From NCBI GenBank assembly GCA_018268055.1, contig JAFDXF010000089.1, forward strand, positions 1 through 64,000: a DNA stretch of 64,000 nt. The letters run 5' to 3'. This document shows, piece after piece, positions 9,541 through 19,069 of the stretch. The stretch is from Bacteroidota bacterium. Lineage in GTDB: Bacteria > Bacteroidota > Bacteroidia > Chitinophagales > Chitinophagaceae. The position numbers and the translations under genes were made by a program. Under the pieces are notes generated by a model. That model saw only the letters and a program-made list of their open reading frames with translations. It searched no databases and was not told where the DNA came from. Every line of letters starts with the position of its first letter. Within the stretch, counting starts at the first letter, position 1.

Positions 9541-9984
9541 ATGTCGGCTATCGCTATTAAAATAATCAATCAATCAGACAATCCATTACCTACTTATGCT
9601 ACATTAGGCTCATCCGGTATGGATATACGTGCAATGCTGACAGAGCAAAAAGCGATACGCCCAATGGAACGCATGCTGATACCTACCGGGCTGTTTATAG
9701 AAATCCCAATAGGATATGAAGCTCAAATACGACCACGTAGCGGTCTGGCATTAAAACAAGGATTGACTTGCCTCAACACTCCGGGTACAATAGACAGTGA
9801 TTACCGAGGAGAAATTAAGATTATTTTAATCAACCTTTCAGAAGAAGAACAAGTCATTCAACCGGGAGACCGTATTGCGCAGATGGTCATTCAGAAAGTG
9901 GAGCATGTTGTTTTAGTAGAAGTACAGTCTCTTGAAGAAACAAAAAGAAATAATGGCGGTTTTGGACATACAGGAATCATCTAA
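9541..9984 (+). CDS. dut: Deoxyuridine 5'-triphosphate nucleotidohydrolase (dUTPase)
   Basis: Dut hydrolyses dUTP to dUMP and pyrophosphate, which keeps uracil out of DNA and feeds dTMP synthesis. All five trimeric dUTPase motifs are visible in order: [37 protein letters not shown] and the C-terminal NNGGFGHTG arm. From ATG 9541 the protein has 147 residues. An in-frame TTG at 9517 lies upstream of the -7 element and is rejected as start. The stop codon is immediately followed by the ATG of the DUF4292 gene, so the two are probably cotranscribed. Confidence 0.96.
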   Translation: MSAIAIKIINQSDNPLPTYATLGSSGMDIRAMLTEQKAIRPMERMLIPTGLFIEIPIGYEAQIRPRSGLALKQGLTCLNTPGTIDSDYRGEIKIILINLSEEEQVIQPGDRIAQMVIQKVEHVVLVEVQSLEETKRNNGGFGHTGII

Positions 9985-10818
9985 ATGAAACAATTAATGA
10001 AATACATATTCATCGTTTTTGCTGCAGGGCTTTTTGTTTTTTGCTCTTGCAAGGGTACCAGAAAAATACAAGTAGCTGTTGCTCCAAAAGATACAACTGC
10101 GTCAGTTGTTACACCAAAGGAAAATATTCTCAAAGAAGATTCACTGGCTATTATAAAGGAGAATTATAATCAAATTCTAAAAAATAGAATTGATTTTAAT
10201 ACATTTTCCGCTAAGATGGATGTTGATTATCGTGATGCAAGCGGAAAGAAAAATTCGGTTACCGCTCATCTGAGAATGGTAAAAGATAGTGTAATATGGA
10301 TAATGATTAGCGGACCGTTTGGTATAGAAGGCCTTCGGGCATTAATAACGTCTGATACGATAAGGGTGTTGGATAAACTTAATAAAACCTACACAGTAAG
10401 AAGTGTTGGCTATCTTCAAGAAATGACAGAATTGCCACTCGATTTACACTCCTTGCAAGACCTCTTAATCGGGAATGCAGTATTTCTGGATTCAAATATT
10501 GTATCCTTTAAAAAATCTGAAGGCGCTATATCGCTGTTAAGTAGCGGCAGTTTTTTTAAAAACCGGTTTACCGTGGCAGATGCTAATAAAGCAATCATCA
10601 ATTCAAAATTGGACGACTTGGATGGTCAAAGAAGCAGAACCTGTTATCTGACTTATGCAGACTATGATACAAACAATGGCTTAATGTTTTCCAGAGATAG
10701 AAGCATTAGTGTAACCGATAAGAAAAAAGTAGATATCAGGATTCAATTCAAACAGTATGACTTTAATGAAACGTTAAGTTTTCCTTTTAATGTGCCTTCA
10801 AAATATAGTCGTAATTAG
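9985..10818 (+). CDS. DUF4292 lipoprotein
   Basis: This 277-residue protein has a lipoprotein signal peptide with lipidation Cys22 (FCSC), then a threonine- and lysine-rich linker. The body has the features of DUF4292, a LolA/LolB-like beta fold found in Bacteroidota; motifs visible are FSAKMDVDYRD, SVIWIMISGPFGIEGLRA and FPFNVPSKY. A role in lipoprotein or outer-membrane biogenesis is suggested by fold only. It begins on the base after the dut stop, and the EnvC-like gene follows after 78 bases, a grouping that suggests an envelope role. Confidence 0.8.
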   Translation: MKQLMKYIFIVFAAGLFVFCSCKGTRKIQVAVAPKDTTASVVTPKENILKEDSLAIIKENYNQILKNRIDFNTFSAKMDVDYRDASGKKNSVTAHLRMVKDSVIWIMISGPFGIEGLRALITSDTIRVLDKLNKTYTVRSVGYLQEMTELPLDLHSLQDLLIGNAVFLDSNIVSFKKSEGAISLLSSGSFFKNRFTVADANKAIINSKLDDLDGQRSRTCYLTYADYDTNNGLMFSRDRSISVTDKKKVDIRIQFKQYDFNETLSFPFNVPSKYSRN

Positions 10819-10896
10819 GAAATAAAATTTATTTTGCATCTTATCGTTATAGCAGCACAATCTGTGTACTTTTTTATTAATAGACTTTGAATTTTT

Positions 10897-12264
10897 ATGA
10901 GAAAAATAAATTTCCTGTTCTTAGCTTTTTTTCTGACAATCAGTCAAATATTATTTGCACAACCGGCAAATGATCGGGCTAAGCTGGAACAAGAACGTAA
11001 AGATCTGCAGAACGAACTACGTCAGGTACAAGCTCAATATGACAATATAAAATCACAGACAAAACAATCTATCGGGCAATTAAGTATTCTCAATAAAAAG
11101 ATTGGCCTTCAAGAAAAATACATCAGCAATATTAACAATGAAATAAAAGCGATTGATGACGATATTTATCTCAGTAATATTGAAATTTATCGACTTCAAA
11201 AACAAGTAGATACTTTAAAGGCTCAATATGCAAAGACTGTTGTGTATGCTTACAAGAACAGAAGCAATTACGATTACTTGAACTTTATTTTTTCTGCCGA
11301 TAATTTCAACGATGCTATACGCAGAATTACTTATTTAAAGAGCTATCAGGCATACCGCGAAAAACAGGTAGGAACAATATTGCAAACACAGGAACTGATT
11401 GCAAAAAGAAAACAACAACAAGTTGAGAAGAAAGACCAAAAGAATGTTGCATTAGACGATCAAACTAAGCAAGCAAAAGAATTAGAAGTTCAAAAGAAAG
11501 AAAAAGATGTTGTAGTAGCGGGTTTAAAATCTCAAGAAAAAGATTTGAAAAAGCAAATTGATGCTAAGAAAAAAAGAGATATAGATCTTAAAGCTAATAT
11601 CACAAGAATTATTCAAAATGAAATAGCTGAAGCAAAACGTGCTGACGAAAAAAGAAGAGCAGAAGAAAAAAGAATCGCTGAGGAGAAGCGAATAGCCGAG
11701 GAAAAAAGTAAGCCGACTAATCCTGTTGTTGTAACAAACCCAACTACTCCTACAAATCCTGATGTAAATAAGCCGATAGCACCTTCGAAAAAACCTGATA
11801 TAGTGACTACAAAGCCATCCTCAGTAATATTTAATTCTGATGCTGACTTAAAACTTTCGGCAAGTTTTGAAGGGAACCGCAGTAGATTGCCTTGGCCGGT
11901 AGATAATGGTTTTGTGAAAATACATTTTGGTCCATACTCCATAGAAGGTACATTATTGAAAGGTGATAATCCCGGAATTACTATTGGTACACAAGTGGGT
12001 AGTAGTGTAAAGGCAGTATTTGAAGGTGAAGTAGTGGGTGTATTCAATATGGGAGATGGAATGGCAGTTACTATTAAGCACGGAAAATATTTTACAACTT
12101 ATAGCAATCTCTCAGGCGTTTCTGTTAATAAAGGAGCTTCAGTAAGAACCGGTCAAGCAATTGGTAAAGCCGGAAGAGATGATGAAGATGGTTCCGGTCA
12201 AATAGATTTTATCTTAATGATAGAAACAAAGAATGTGAATCCTGAGTCTTGGCTCCACAGATAA
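10897..12264 (+). CDS. EnvC-like murein hydrolase activator (coiled coil plus degenerate LytM)
   Basis: This 455-residue exported protein begins with a signal peptide ending FAQ. A long coiled coil follows at about residues 25-270, with two heptad-rich segments and a charged repeat built on RAEEKRIAEEKR. After a Thr/Pro-rich linker comes a C-terminal M23/LytM domain from about residue 325. The zinc ligands are missing: the H-x3-D position reads NPGIT, and the H-x-H position reads QID in GQIDFILM. This resembles EnvC, which activates amidases and is itself inactive. I therefore infer a regulator of septal peptidoglycan cleavage, not an endopeptidase. Confidence 0.85.
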   Translation: MRKINFLFLAFFLTISQILFAQPANDRAKLEQERKDLQNELRQVQAQYDNIKSQTKQSIGQLSILNKKIGLQEKYISNINNEIKAIDDDIYLSNIEIYRLQKQVDTLKAQYAKTVVYAYKNRSNYDYLNFIFSADNFNDAIRRITYLKSYQAYREKQVGTILQTQELIAKRKQQQVEKKDQKNVALDDQTKQAKELEVQKKEKDVVVAGLKSQEKDLKKQIDAKKKRDIDLKANITRIIQNEIAEAKRADEKRRAEEKRIAEEKRIAEEKSKPTNPVVVTNPTTPTNPDVNKPIAPSKKPDIVTTKPSSVIFNSDADLKLSASFEGNRSRLPWPVDNGFVKIHFGPYSIEGTLLKGDNPGITIGTQVGSSVKAVFEGEVVGVFNMGDGMAVTIKHGKYFTTYSNLSGVSVNKGASVRTGQAIGKAGRDDEDGSGQIDFILMIETKNVNPESWLHR

Positions 12265-12270
12265 TTCTTA

Positions 12271-13395
12271 CTATTTTTTTAGTAAGTCTTCATACAATTT
12301 TTCATATTGAGGTACTACATTGCTAATGTCGAATAATTTAGCATGTGCAGCTGCTTTTTGTTTGAATTGGTTCAATGTATGCTCATCTTTAAGAATACGA
12401 ATAGCTTGTTGTGCCATCGTGCGCACATCGCCCACATCGCCCATAAACCCCGTTTCACCTTGTACATTAATTTCTTTTAACCCGCCTGCATTGCTGGTAA
12501 CAACGGGCACACCTGCTGCCATTGCTTCCAAGGCAGCTAATCCAAAACTCTCAGTTTCGGAAGGCAATAAAAATAAATCGGCAATAGCGAGGATGTCTTC
12601 CATCTGCTCTTGTCTTCCCACAAAGCGTACTTCATCACAAAGATTTAATTCTCTGCAAAGATCTTCTGCAGCAGGTCGCTCAGGGCCATCGCCCACTAAC
12701 ATTAAGCGACTGGGTATTACATCATTTACTTCCTTGAAAATATTGATGATATCAGGTATGCGTTTTACCTTTCTGAAATTGGATGCATGCATCAATACTC
12801 TTTCACCGTTTGGCGCAATCATCTTTTTAAAAGCATCAATAGGCTTTTTGTTAAACCTACTTACATCCACAAAGTTTTTTATTACAATTATTTCTTTTGT
12901 TATGTTGAAGTGTTTGTAAGTATCTTCTCGTAAACTATTTGAAACTGCAGTGATCGCATCGCTCTCATTGATAGAAAAAGTTACGACTGGAGCATAAGTT
13001 TTATCTCTGCCCACTAAAGTAATATCTGTTCCATGTAGTGTAGTGATGATTGGTATGTTTTTCCCTTCCTTTTGCAATATTTGTTTTGCCATATACGCAG
13101 CAGACGCATGAGGAATAGCATAATGTACGTGCAGTAAATCCAGATTATTATTTTTTATAACATCTACCATTGTACTGGCCAAAGCTGTTTCATAGGGAGG
13201 AAAATCAAATAATGGGTAGGTAGGTACGTGCACTTCGTGATAAGAAACATTGGGCTGAAAACTATTCAAGCGCACCGGCTGACTGTATGTAATGAAATGT
13301 ACTTGATGCCCTTTTTGCGCTAAAGCTTTTCCTAACTCTGTAGCCAATACACCTGAGCCTCCAAATGTGGGATAACAAACAATGCCAATATTCAT
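12271..13395 (-). CDS. bshA: N-acetyl-alpha-D-glucosaminyl L-malate synthase (bacillithiol)
   Basis: BshA transfers GlcNAc from UDP-GlcNAc to L-malate, the first step of bacillithiol synthesis. The 374-residue protein is a GT4 retaining glycosyltransferase. The N-terminal CYPTFGGSGVLATELG and TLHGTDITLVG segments are characteristic of BshA, and the C-terminal nucleotide site shows ETESFGLAALEAMAAGVPVV. The length fits. It stands alone, convergent with the EnvC-like gene, and the other bsh genes are not in this window. A general GT4 enzyme is the alternative, but the N-terminal motif makes BshA likely. Confidence 0.9.
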   Translation of the reverse strand: MNIGIVCYPTFGGSGVLATELGKALAQKGHQVHFITYSQPVRLNSFQPNVSYHEVHVPTYPLFDFPPYETALASTMVDVIKNNNLDLLHVHYAIPHASAAYMAKQILQKEGKNIPIITTLHGTDITLVGRDKTYAPVVTFSINESDAITAVSNSLREDTYKHFNITKEIIVIKNFVDVSRFNKKPIDAFKKMIAPNGERVLMHASNFRKVKRIPDIINIFKEVNDVIPSRLMLVGDGPERPAAEDLCRELNLCDEVRFVGRQEQMEDILAIADLFLLPSETESFGLAALEAMAAGVPVVTSNAGGLKEINVQGETGFMGDVGDVRTMAQQAIRILKDEHTLNQFKQKAAAHAKLFDISNVVPQYEKLYEDLLKK

Positions 13396-13513
13396 AAGTA
13401 TAAATTAGAATAATCATCTAAGGTAAATGATTTTCATGGCTTTGATTTACCGTTTGTTTAATTTATCGCAATTCAATCATCCTTTACATTAACTTTATCC
13501 AAAATAGTAAATT

Positions 13514-14911
13514 ATGCGATATTTAGTCATCGGTTTTGTTTTATTGATTTTTATCGGAAATACACACGCTCAGAATATGGATTCTATTTTTATTAAAAAA
13601 ATATCAGATGAAATACTGATAAATGGGAAAGCTTATGATAACCTCCGTTTCTTATGCAAACAAATTGGCGGAAGGCTAAGCGGCTCACCACAAATGTATA
13701 AGGCTGAAGACTGGGGTAAGAAAACATTAGCCGAAAGTGGTGCTGATAAAGTGTGGTTGCAGGAGTGTATGGTTCCTCACTGGGTACGAGGCGGAAAAGA
13801 TAAATTATGGATATCTAAATTAGTTTCTGCAAAGAATATGAGGATGCCGGATGCTGCATTAAGCTTAACTAATTTAGATGCACTTGCCATTGGTAATTCA
13901 GAAGGTACAGGTGAACAATATCTTACGAGGCCTACTATAATGATAAATTCATTTGATGAATTAGAAAACAAAAAAGATGAAGTAAAAAATAAAATCGTTT
14001 TTTATAATTATAAGTTTAATGAAACATTTGTAAACACATTTCAATCTTATAGTGATGCTGTAAAATATAGAACACAAGGTGCAAGTAGAGCTGCAAAATA
14101 TGGTGCTGCTGCTGTGGTAGTACGTAGTATGTCACATGCTACTGATAATATTCCACATACCGGCGCATTGAGATATGATACAGCATATCCTAAAATACCA
14201 GCGATGGCTGTTGGTTTGAAAGATGCTGATAAATTGGCTGCTCTTTTAAACAATGGCCCCGTAACGCTGAATATGCAGACAAATGCAAAAAATTATCCGG
14301 ATACGATTGGACATAATGTAATCGGTGAGCTACAAGGCTCAGAATATCCCAATGTTTATATTACTGTGGGCGGGCACTTAGATAGCTGGGATGTATGCGA
14401 AGGCGCACATGATGATGGTGCCGGTATTGTACAAACAATTGAAATCTTACGTACTTTGAAAAAATTGGGCTATCAGCCAAAACATTCTATTCGTTTTGTA
14501 TTATTTGCAAATGAAGAGAATGGTTTACGCGGAGGTGCAAAATATTTTGAAGAAGCAAAAGCAAAGGGAGAGAAGCATTTATTTGCATTAGAAAGTGATG
14601 CAGGAGGATTTACACCAAGAGGCTTTGGAATTAATGCAGATGAAACTGCATTAAATAAAATGAAAGAATGGTTGCCGTTATTAAAAAATTATGGCTGTGA
14701 AAAGATTGATAGAGGCAGTGATGGTGCAGATATTGGTCAACTCAAATCTATTGGTGCAGTGACAGCAGGCTTATTGCCCGACACGCAGCGTTATTTTGAT
14801 TATCACCATGCCAGAACCGATGTGTTTGAAAATGTTAATAAAAGAGAATTAAATCTGGGGGCAATCAATATGGCAGCATTGATTTATCTGGTAGATAAAT
14901 ATGGTCTTTAA
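13514..14911 (+). CDS. Secreted M28 family zinc peptidase (carboxypeptidase Q-like)
   Basis: This 465-residue protein has a signal peptide ending THAQ. A protease-associated region lies around residues 130-250. The M28 di-zinc centre is visible as GGHLDSWD, AHDDGAG, the catalytic NEENG, ESDAGG and a C-terminal YHHARTD histidine. This order matches plasma glutamate carboxypeptidase-type M28 enzymes, which cleave dipeptides or unsubstituted C-termini. No type IX sorting domain is present, so it is probably periplasmic or anchored otherwise. Its stop overlaps the argH stop by 4 bases on the opposite strand. Confidence 0.88.
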   Translation: MRYLVIGFVLLIFIGNTHAQNMDSIFIKKISDEILINGKAYDNLRFLCKQIGGRLSGSPQMYKAEDWGKKTLAESGADKVWLQECMVPHWVRGGKDKLWISKLVSAKNMRMPDAALSLTNLDALAIGNSEGTGEQYLTRPTIMINSFDELENKKDEVKNKIVFYNYKFNETFVNTFQSYSDAVKYRTQGASRAAKYGAAAVVVRSMSHATDNIPHTGALRYDTAYPKIPAMAVGLKDADKLAALLNNGPVTLNMQTNAKNYPDTIGHNVIGELQGSEYPNVYITVGGHLDSWDVCEGAHDDGAGIVQTIEILRTLKKLGYQPKHSIRFVLFANEENGLRGGAKYFEEAKAKGEKHLFALESDAGGFTPRGFGINADETALNKMKEWLPLLKNYGCEKIDRGSDGADIGQLKSIGAVTAGLLPDTQRYFDYHHARTDVFENVNKRELNLGAINMAALIYLVDKYGL

Positions 14912-16242
14912 TCTTTGATTAATTTATTTAAAGCCGAATGAACAGATGCAAAAGGAAATGAAGTAATAACTTTTTGCATCTGTTTTTTTATTTCACTCGT
15001 GCAAAGATTACCGATACTTCCTTCATGTGTATGATGAACTGCATTGTCATAAATAAATTTTCCTGCTTCAATATCTAATCCTATTTTTTTGTATGCATCA
15101 CGAAAAGGCATTCCGCTATTTACTAATTTATTTACTTCTTCAACACTGAATAGGTATTGATATCGCTTGTCTGATAGAATATCTTTCTTTATTTCAATAT
15201 TACTAAGCATTAGCCCTGTCATTTCAATACAGTTGTTTAAAGTCTTAAAGGCAGGGAATAAATGCTCTTTCAATAGTTGCAAATCTCTGTGATAGCCGGA
15301 AGGAAGGTTGGTGGTCATCATCATGATTTCATTAGGCAATGCTTTGATACGATTGCAATGTGAACGGATTAACTCAAACACATCCGGATTTTTTTTGTGT
15401 GGCATAATACTGCTGCCGGTTGTTAATTCGTCGGGGAATGAAATGAATCCAAAATTTTGATTCAAGTATAAACAGGCGTCCATGCTTAGCCTTGATAATG
15501 TGTCAGCAACATTCGCAATTGCTTGTGCGGTTATCCGTTCTGCTTTGCCACGTCCCATTTGCGCATACACAACATTATAATTCAAACTTTCAAAACCTAA
15601 AAGCTGTGAAGTCACCGTTCTGTTAATCGGAAAGGAAGATCCATAACCTGCGGCAGAACCCAAAGGATTTTTATTTACAATATCATAAGCAGATTTTAGC
15701 GTGATCATATCATCAACCAAGCTTTCTGCATAAGCACCAAACCATAGGCCAAAAGAAGAAGGCATCGCTAATTGCAGATGTGTGTAGCCGGGTAAGAGTG
15801 CATTTTTATATTGCTCACTTTGGGCTTGCAAAAGCTCAAATAAAGTATGAATGGAATTGACCAGTATTTCTAATTCGCTTCTTAGAAATAATTTTAAATC
15901 AACTAAAACTTGATCGTTTCTACTACGTGCAGCATGTATTTTTTTTCCTGCTTCACCTAATTTCTGTGTTAATAAAAGCTCTACTTGTGAATGAATATCT
16001 TCAATATCATTATGAAGTGAGAATTTTCCGGTTTGTATTTGTGTATAGATATTTCTTAGTTCAGCTTGCAATTGCAACCATTCATCTTTAGAAAGTAAGC
16101 CTACCGACTCCAGCATTTGAATATGCGCCAATGAGCCTAAAACATCAAAAGGGGCTAAATGCAAATCCATTTCTCTGTCATTACCTACAGTGAAGGTTTC
16201 TACTTCTTTTAAAGACGCTTTATTTTTTTGCCAGAGTTTCAT
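14908..16242 (-). CDS. argH: Argininosuccinate lyase
   Basis: ArgH splits argininosuccinate to arginine and fumarate, the last step of the pathway. The 444-residue protein has the fumarase/aspartase superfamily signature SSIMPHKKNPD, a DIHSQVE motif, ARSRNDQ and the GYTHLQLAMP stretch that carries the catalytic histidine. It is the last gene of the minus-strand arginine cluster and starts 3 bases after the argE-like stop, which argues for cotranscription. It converges on the M28 gene with a 4-base overlap. Confidence 0.97.
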   Translation of the reverse strand: MKLWQKNKASLKEVETFTVGNDREMDLHLAPFDVLGSLAHIQMLESVGLLSKDEWLQLQAELRNIYTQIQTGKFSLHNDIEDIHSQVELLLTQKLGEAGKKIHAARSRNDQVLVDLKLFLRSELEILVNSIHTLFELLQAQSEQYKNALLPGYTHLQLAMPSSFGLWFGAYAESLVDDMITLKSAYDIVNKNPLGSAAGYGSSFPINRTVTSQLLGFESLNYNVVYAQMGRGKAERITAQAIANVADTLSRLSMDACLYLNQNFGFISFPDELTTGSSIMPHKKNPDVFELIRSHCNRIKALPNEIMMMTTNLPSGYHRDLQLLKEHLFPAFKTLNNCIEMTGLMLSNIEIKKDILSDKRYQYLFSVEEVNKLVNSGMPFRDAYKKIGLDIEAGKFIYDNAVHHTHEGSIGNLCTSEIKKQMQKVITSFPFASVHSALNKLIKD

Positions 16243-16245
16243 AAT

Positions 16246-17328
16246 CTAATGTTTGGTTTGCAAAACTTGCTCAATTAATTTTATATATAATTCAATCCCT
16301 TCCTTTATTTCGTGGATATGAATATATTCATTTGCAGTGTGACTTCTTGCCGAGTCTCCGGGGCCCATTTTTAAAGCCGGAAAATTCATCAAAGCTTTAT
16401 CGCTGGTAGTAGGAGAGCCATAGTAGGTTCTGTTCAATTGCAACCCTGCTTTTACTAATGGATGATCTAACGATATTGATGTAGAGCGCAACCTAAAGCT
16501 ACGTGGTTTTATTTCACTGTTAAGATTGGTTTTTAATATATCCATCACCTCTTCAAACGTGTACAACTCATTAATACGACAATCAACTAAAAACTTGCAA
16601 GAAGCAGGAACTACGTTGTGTGCTTTATTATCAGTTTCTATCACTGTTACAGTCATTTTATTTTCACCAAGCAGAGGAGAAATTTTTGGAAAAGAATATT
16701 TACTAATCCAATGAATATCTTCAACAGCTTTGTATAAAGCATTTTCACCTTCATTGCGTGCAGCATGCCCGGCTTTTCCTTGCGCATTACAATCAATAAC
16801 GAGCAATCCTCTTTCTGCAACAGCCATTTGCATTTGTGTCGGTTCGCCAACAATGGCACAATCAATGGATGGTAATTGCTTTAGCAGCTCTTCAATGCCA
16901 TTAGCTCCGGAAATTTCTTCTTCAGCAGATGCTGCAAATATGAGATTGTAGTTTAAATTTTTTTCTTCATAAAAGTGCAGAAATGTTGCAATTAATGAAA
17001 CCAAACAACCTCCTGCATCATTGCTTCCCAGCCCATATAATTTTTCATCTTCAACGATTGGAGCGAAAGGGTCTTTTGTGTATTGAATATTTGGTTTTAC
17101 AGTATCGTGATGAGAGTTAAGAAGTAGGGTGGGTTTACGAGTATCAAAATATTTATTTTTTAGCCATATATTGTTTAGGTGCCGTTGGGTTACAATTTTT
17201 TTTTCTGCAAAGTACTGTTCAATTAATTGTGCAGTACCTTCTTCTTCACGACTAAATGAAGGCGTAGCAATTAATTGCTTCAACAGTTCTATTGCTTCGT
17301 TTTGTAATATGTTTATTGAATCACTCAT
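16246..17328 (-). CDS. argE: M20 N-acyl-ornithine/citrulline deacylase (ArgE-like)
   Basis: This M20 metallopeptidase removes the N-acyl group in arginine synthesis. The 360-residue protein has the metal motifs LLNSHHDTV, GLGSNDAGG and SAEEEISG with the catalytic glutamates, plus GEPTQMQMAVAERG in the second half. In this pathway variant the substrate is expected to be the N-acylated citrulline (acetyl or succinyl) made by ArgF', not acetylornithine; that is an inference from the neighbour. I chose ATG 17328, which overlaps the argB stop by 8 bases; an upstream start at 17358 would extend into argB. The exact acyl specificity cannot be read from the sequence. Confidence 0.87.
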   Translation of the reverse strand: MSDSINILQNEAIELLKQLIATPSFSREEEGTAQLIEQYFAEKKIVTQRHLNNIWLKNKYFDTRKPTLLLNSHHDTVKPNIQYTKDPFAPIVEDEKLYGLGSNDAGGCLVSLIATFLHFYEEKNLNYNLIFAASAEEEISGANGIEELLKQLPSIDCAIVGEPTQMQMAVAERGLLVIDCNAQGKAGHAARNEGENALYKAVEDIHWISKYSFPKISPLLGENKMTVTVIETDNKAHNVVPASCKFLVDCRINELYTFEEVMDILKTNLNSEIKPRSFRLRSTSISLDHPLVKAGLQLNRTYYGSPTTSDKALMNFPALKMGPGDSARSHTANEYIHIHEIKEGIELYIKLIEQVLQTKH

Positions 17329-18106
17329 GTATGATAGTTGTGCCGGATTTTCCTTCAATCAGTTCTTGTAAATGCTCTGCTTTGCCAATAATTACTTTTT
17401 GCACGCCATTATTCAATGCAGAAAAGGCATTGTCTAATTTTGGAATCATGCCGGCAAATATTTTTTGTGTCGATTTTAGATTTTGATAGTTCAATTGATT
17501 GATAATAGAGATTACAGAGCTTTCGTCGTTTACATCTGTAAGCACTCCCGATTTTTCAAAAGAATAAATTAGTTGTACTTGATAGAGTTTACTTAATGCC
17601 TTTGCTACTTCTTGTGCAATAGTATCTGCATTTGTATTGAGTAGTTGGCCATTGCTGTCGTGTGTTATCGGCGCAAGTATAGGTGTTATACTGTTGACGA
17701 GAAAAGTTTGTAACAAGGATACATTAATCAAATCTACATCACCGACAAAGCCATAATCAATAGCTGCATTAGTTCTCTTGTGGGCTTTGATTATGTTTCC
17801 ATCGGCTCCGCTTAGGCCGAGTGCGTTACAGTTATTCGCTTGTAATTGAGCTACAATGGTTTTATTTACAGAGCCTGCATACACCATCGTTACCACGTTC
17901 AATGTTGCTGCATCTGTAATTCTTCGGCCATCTACAAGTTGTTGTTTTATTGCTAATTTTTCCGCCAGACGGCTGGCTAATTTCCCGCCACCATGTACTA
18001 ATATTTTATTGGCTTTTAGGGCAGCAAAAGATTTTAAAAATGAAGAAAGTTTTAATTCGTCATCAATAATATTGCCGCCAATTTTTATGACAAATAATTT
18101 ATCCAT
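17321..18106 (-). CDS. argB: N-acetylglutamate kinase (or N-succinylglutamate kinase)
   Basis: ArgB phosphorylates the gamma-carboxyl of N-acylglutamate. The 261-residue protein belongs to the amino acid kinase family, with FVIKIGGNIID at the N-terminus, LVHGGGKLASRL for phosphate binding, NALGLSGADGN in the middle and NTNADTIAQEVAKAL in the C-terminal ATP region. The length fits the short, arginine-insensitive class without an N-terminal regulatory helix. It overlaps argF' upstream and argE downstream by 8 bases each, which suggests translational coupling. Confidence 0.94.
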   Translation of the reverse strand: MDKLFVIKIGGNIIDDELKLSSFLKSFAALKANKILVHGGGKLASRLAEKLAIKQQLVDGRRITDAATLNVVTMVYAGSVNKTIVAQLQANNCNALGLSGADGNIIKAHKRTNAAIDYGFVGDVDLINVSLLQTFLVNSITPILAPITHDSNGQLLNTNADTIAQEVAKALSKLYQVQLIYSFEKSGVLTDVNDESSVISIINQLNYQNLKSTQKIFAGMIPKLDNAFSALNNGVQKVIIGKAEHLQELIEGKSGTTIIHE

Positions 18107-19055
18107 TTGCTCTGAGTATTTCTGAGAGTACCGCTTGTGCTGCCCAAACTCTATTGCTTGCCTCTTGAGTTACAATACTATTTGGCCCGTCCAATACTTC
18201 GTCACTTAATTCTACATTCCTTCTAACAGGTAGGCAGTGCATCACTTTGGCATTATTGGTTAGTGCTAATTTTTTATTTGTCAGCATCCACTCAGGATTG
18301 CTTTCATATATTTTTCCGTAATCATTAAAAGTACTCCAGTTTTTTACATACACAAAATCTGCATTTTTTAATGCTTCATCCTGATGGTGTGTAATAGTTG
18401 CACCTTTTGTAAATGCTTCACTCAGTTCATAATCTTCGGGATGAGTAATGACAAAATCTGCTTTGCCCCATACGTTCATCCATTGAGAAAAACTATTTGC
18501 CACACATTGAGGCAGCGGCTTTACATGCGGTGCCCAAGACAAAACTACTTTAGGTTTTCTATTTTCTTTAAAATTTTCGGTAATGGTAATAATATCTGTA
18601 AGCGATTGCAGCGGATGCAAAGTAGCACTCTCTAAACTAACTACCGGAATACATGCATACTTGATTATTTGATTGATGTACAGTTCGCTATAATCATCCT
18701 CTCTGTTTTTTAAAGAAGGAAAAGTGCGAATGGCGAGGATGTCAAAATATTTTCCAAAAACCGGCGCCGCATCTTTAACATGCTCTACAGTATTGCCACT
18801 CATGATTGCTTCTTCCTCAAATTCCAATGCCCAGCCTTCACTGCCTACATTAAATATAATTGCTTCCATTCCTAGATTTTGTGCAGCAATCTGTGTGCTC
18901 AATCTAGTACGCATACTTGGATTTAGAAATAGGCAGCCGATCCTTTTATTCTGTCCTAATGCTTTATCTATAAAAGGATTGGATTTATAGTTAAGTGCAG
19001 TTTGAACTAAACGATCTATATCCTTAACATCAAAGACTGAAGTGAAATTTCTCAT
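18099..19055 (-). CDS. argF': N-acylornithine carbamoyltransferase, probably N-succinylornithine type
   Basis: This enzyme carbamoylates N-acylornithine instead of free ornithine. The 318-residue protein has the carbamoyl phosphate motif PSMRTR (residues 46-51), the HPLQSLTD segment and the C-terminal MHCLPVRRN loop found in the AOTCase/SOTCase branch (free-ornithine enzymes have HCLP followed by a different loop). Residue 90 is Val in GNTVEH, the position that is Pro90 in the Bacteroides fragilis succinylornithine enzyme and Glu92 in the Xanthomonas acetylornithine enzyme. Published substitutions of Glu92 to Val give succinyl specificity, so succinylornithine is the likely substrate. It overlaps argB by 8 bases. 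Confidence 0.92.
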   Translation of the reverse strand: MRNFTSVFDVKDIDRLVQTALNYKSNPFIDKALGQNKRIGCLFLNPSMRTRLSTQIAAQNLGMEAIIFNVGSEGWALEFEEEAIMSGNTVEHVKDAAPVFGKYFDILAIRTFPSLKNREDDYSELYINQIIKYACIPVVSLESATLHPLQSLTDIITITENFKENRKPKVVLSWAPHVKPLPQCVANSFSQWMNVWGKADFVITHPEDYELSEAFTKGATITHHQDEALKNADFVYVKNWSTFNDYGKIYESNPEWMLTNKKLALTNNAKVMHCLPVRRNVELSDEVLDGPNSIVTQEASNRVWAAQAVLSEILRANG

Positions 19056-19069
19056 TGCTCATTAATAAT

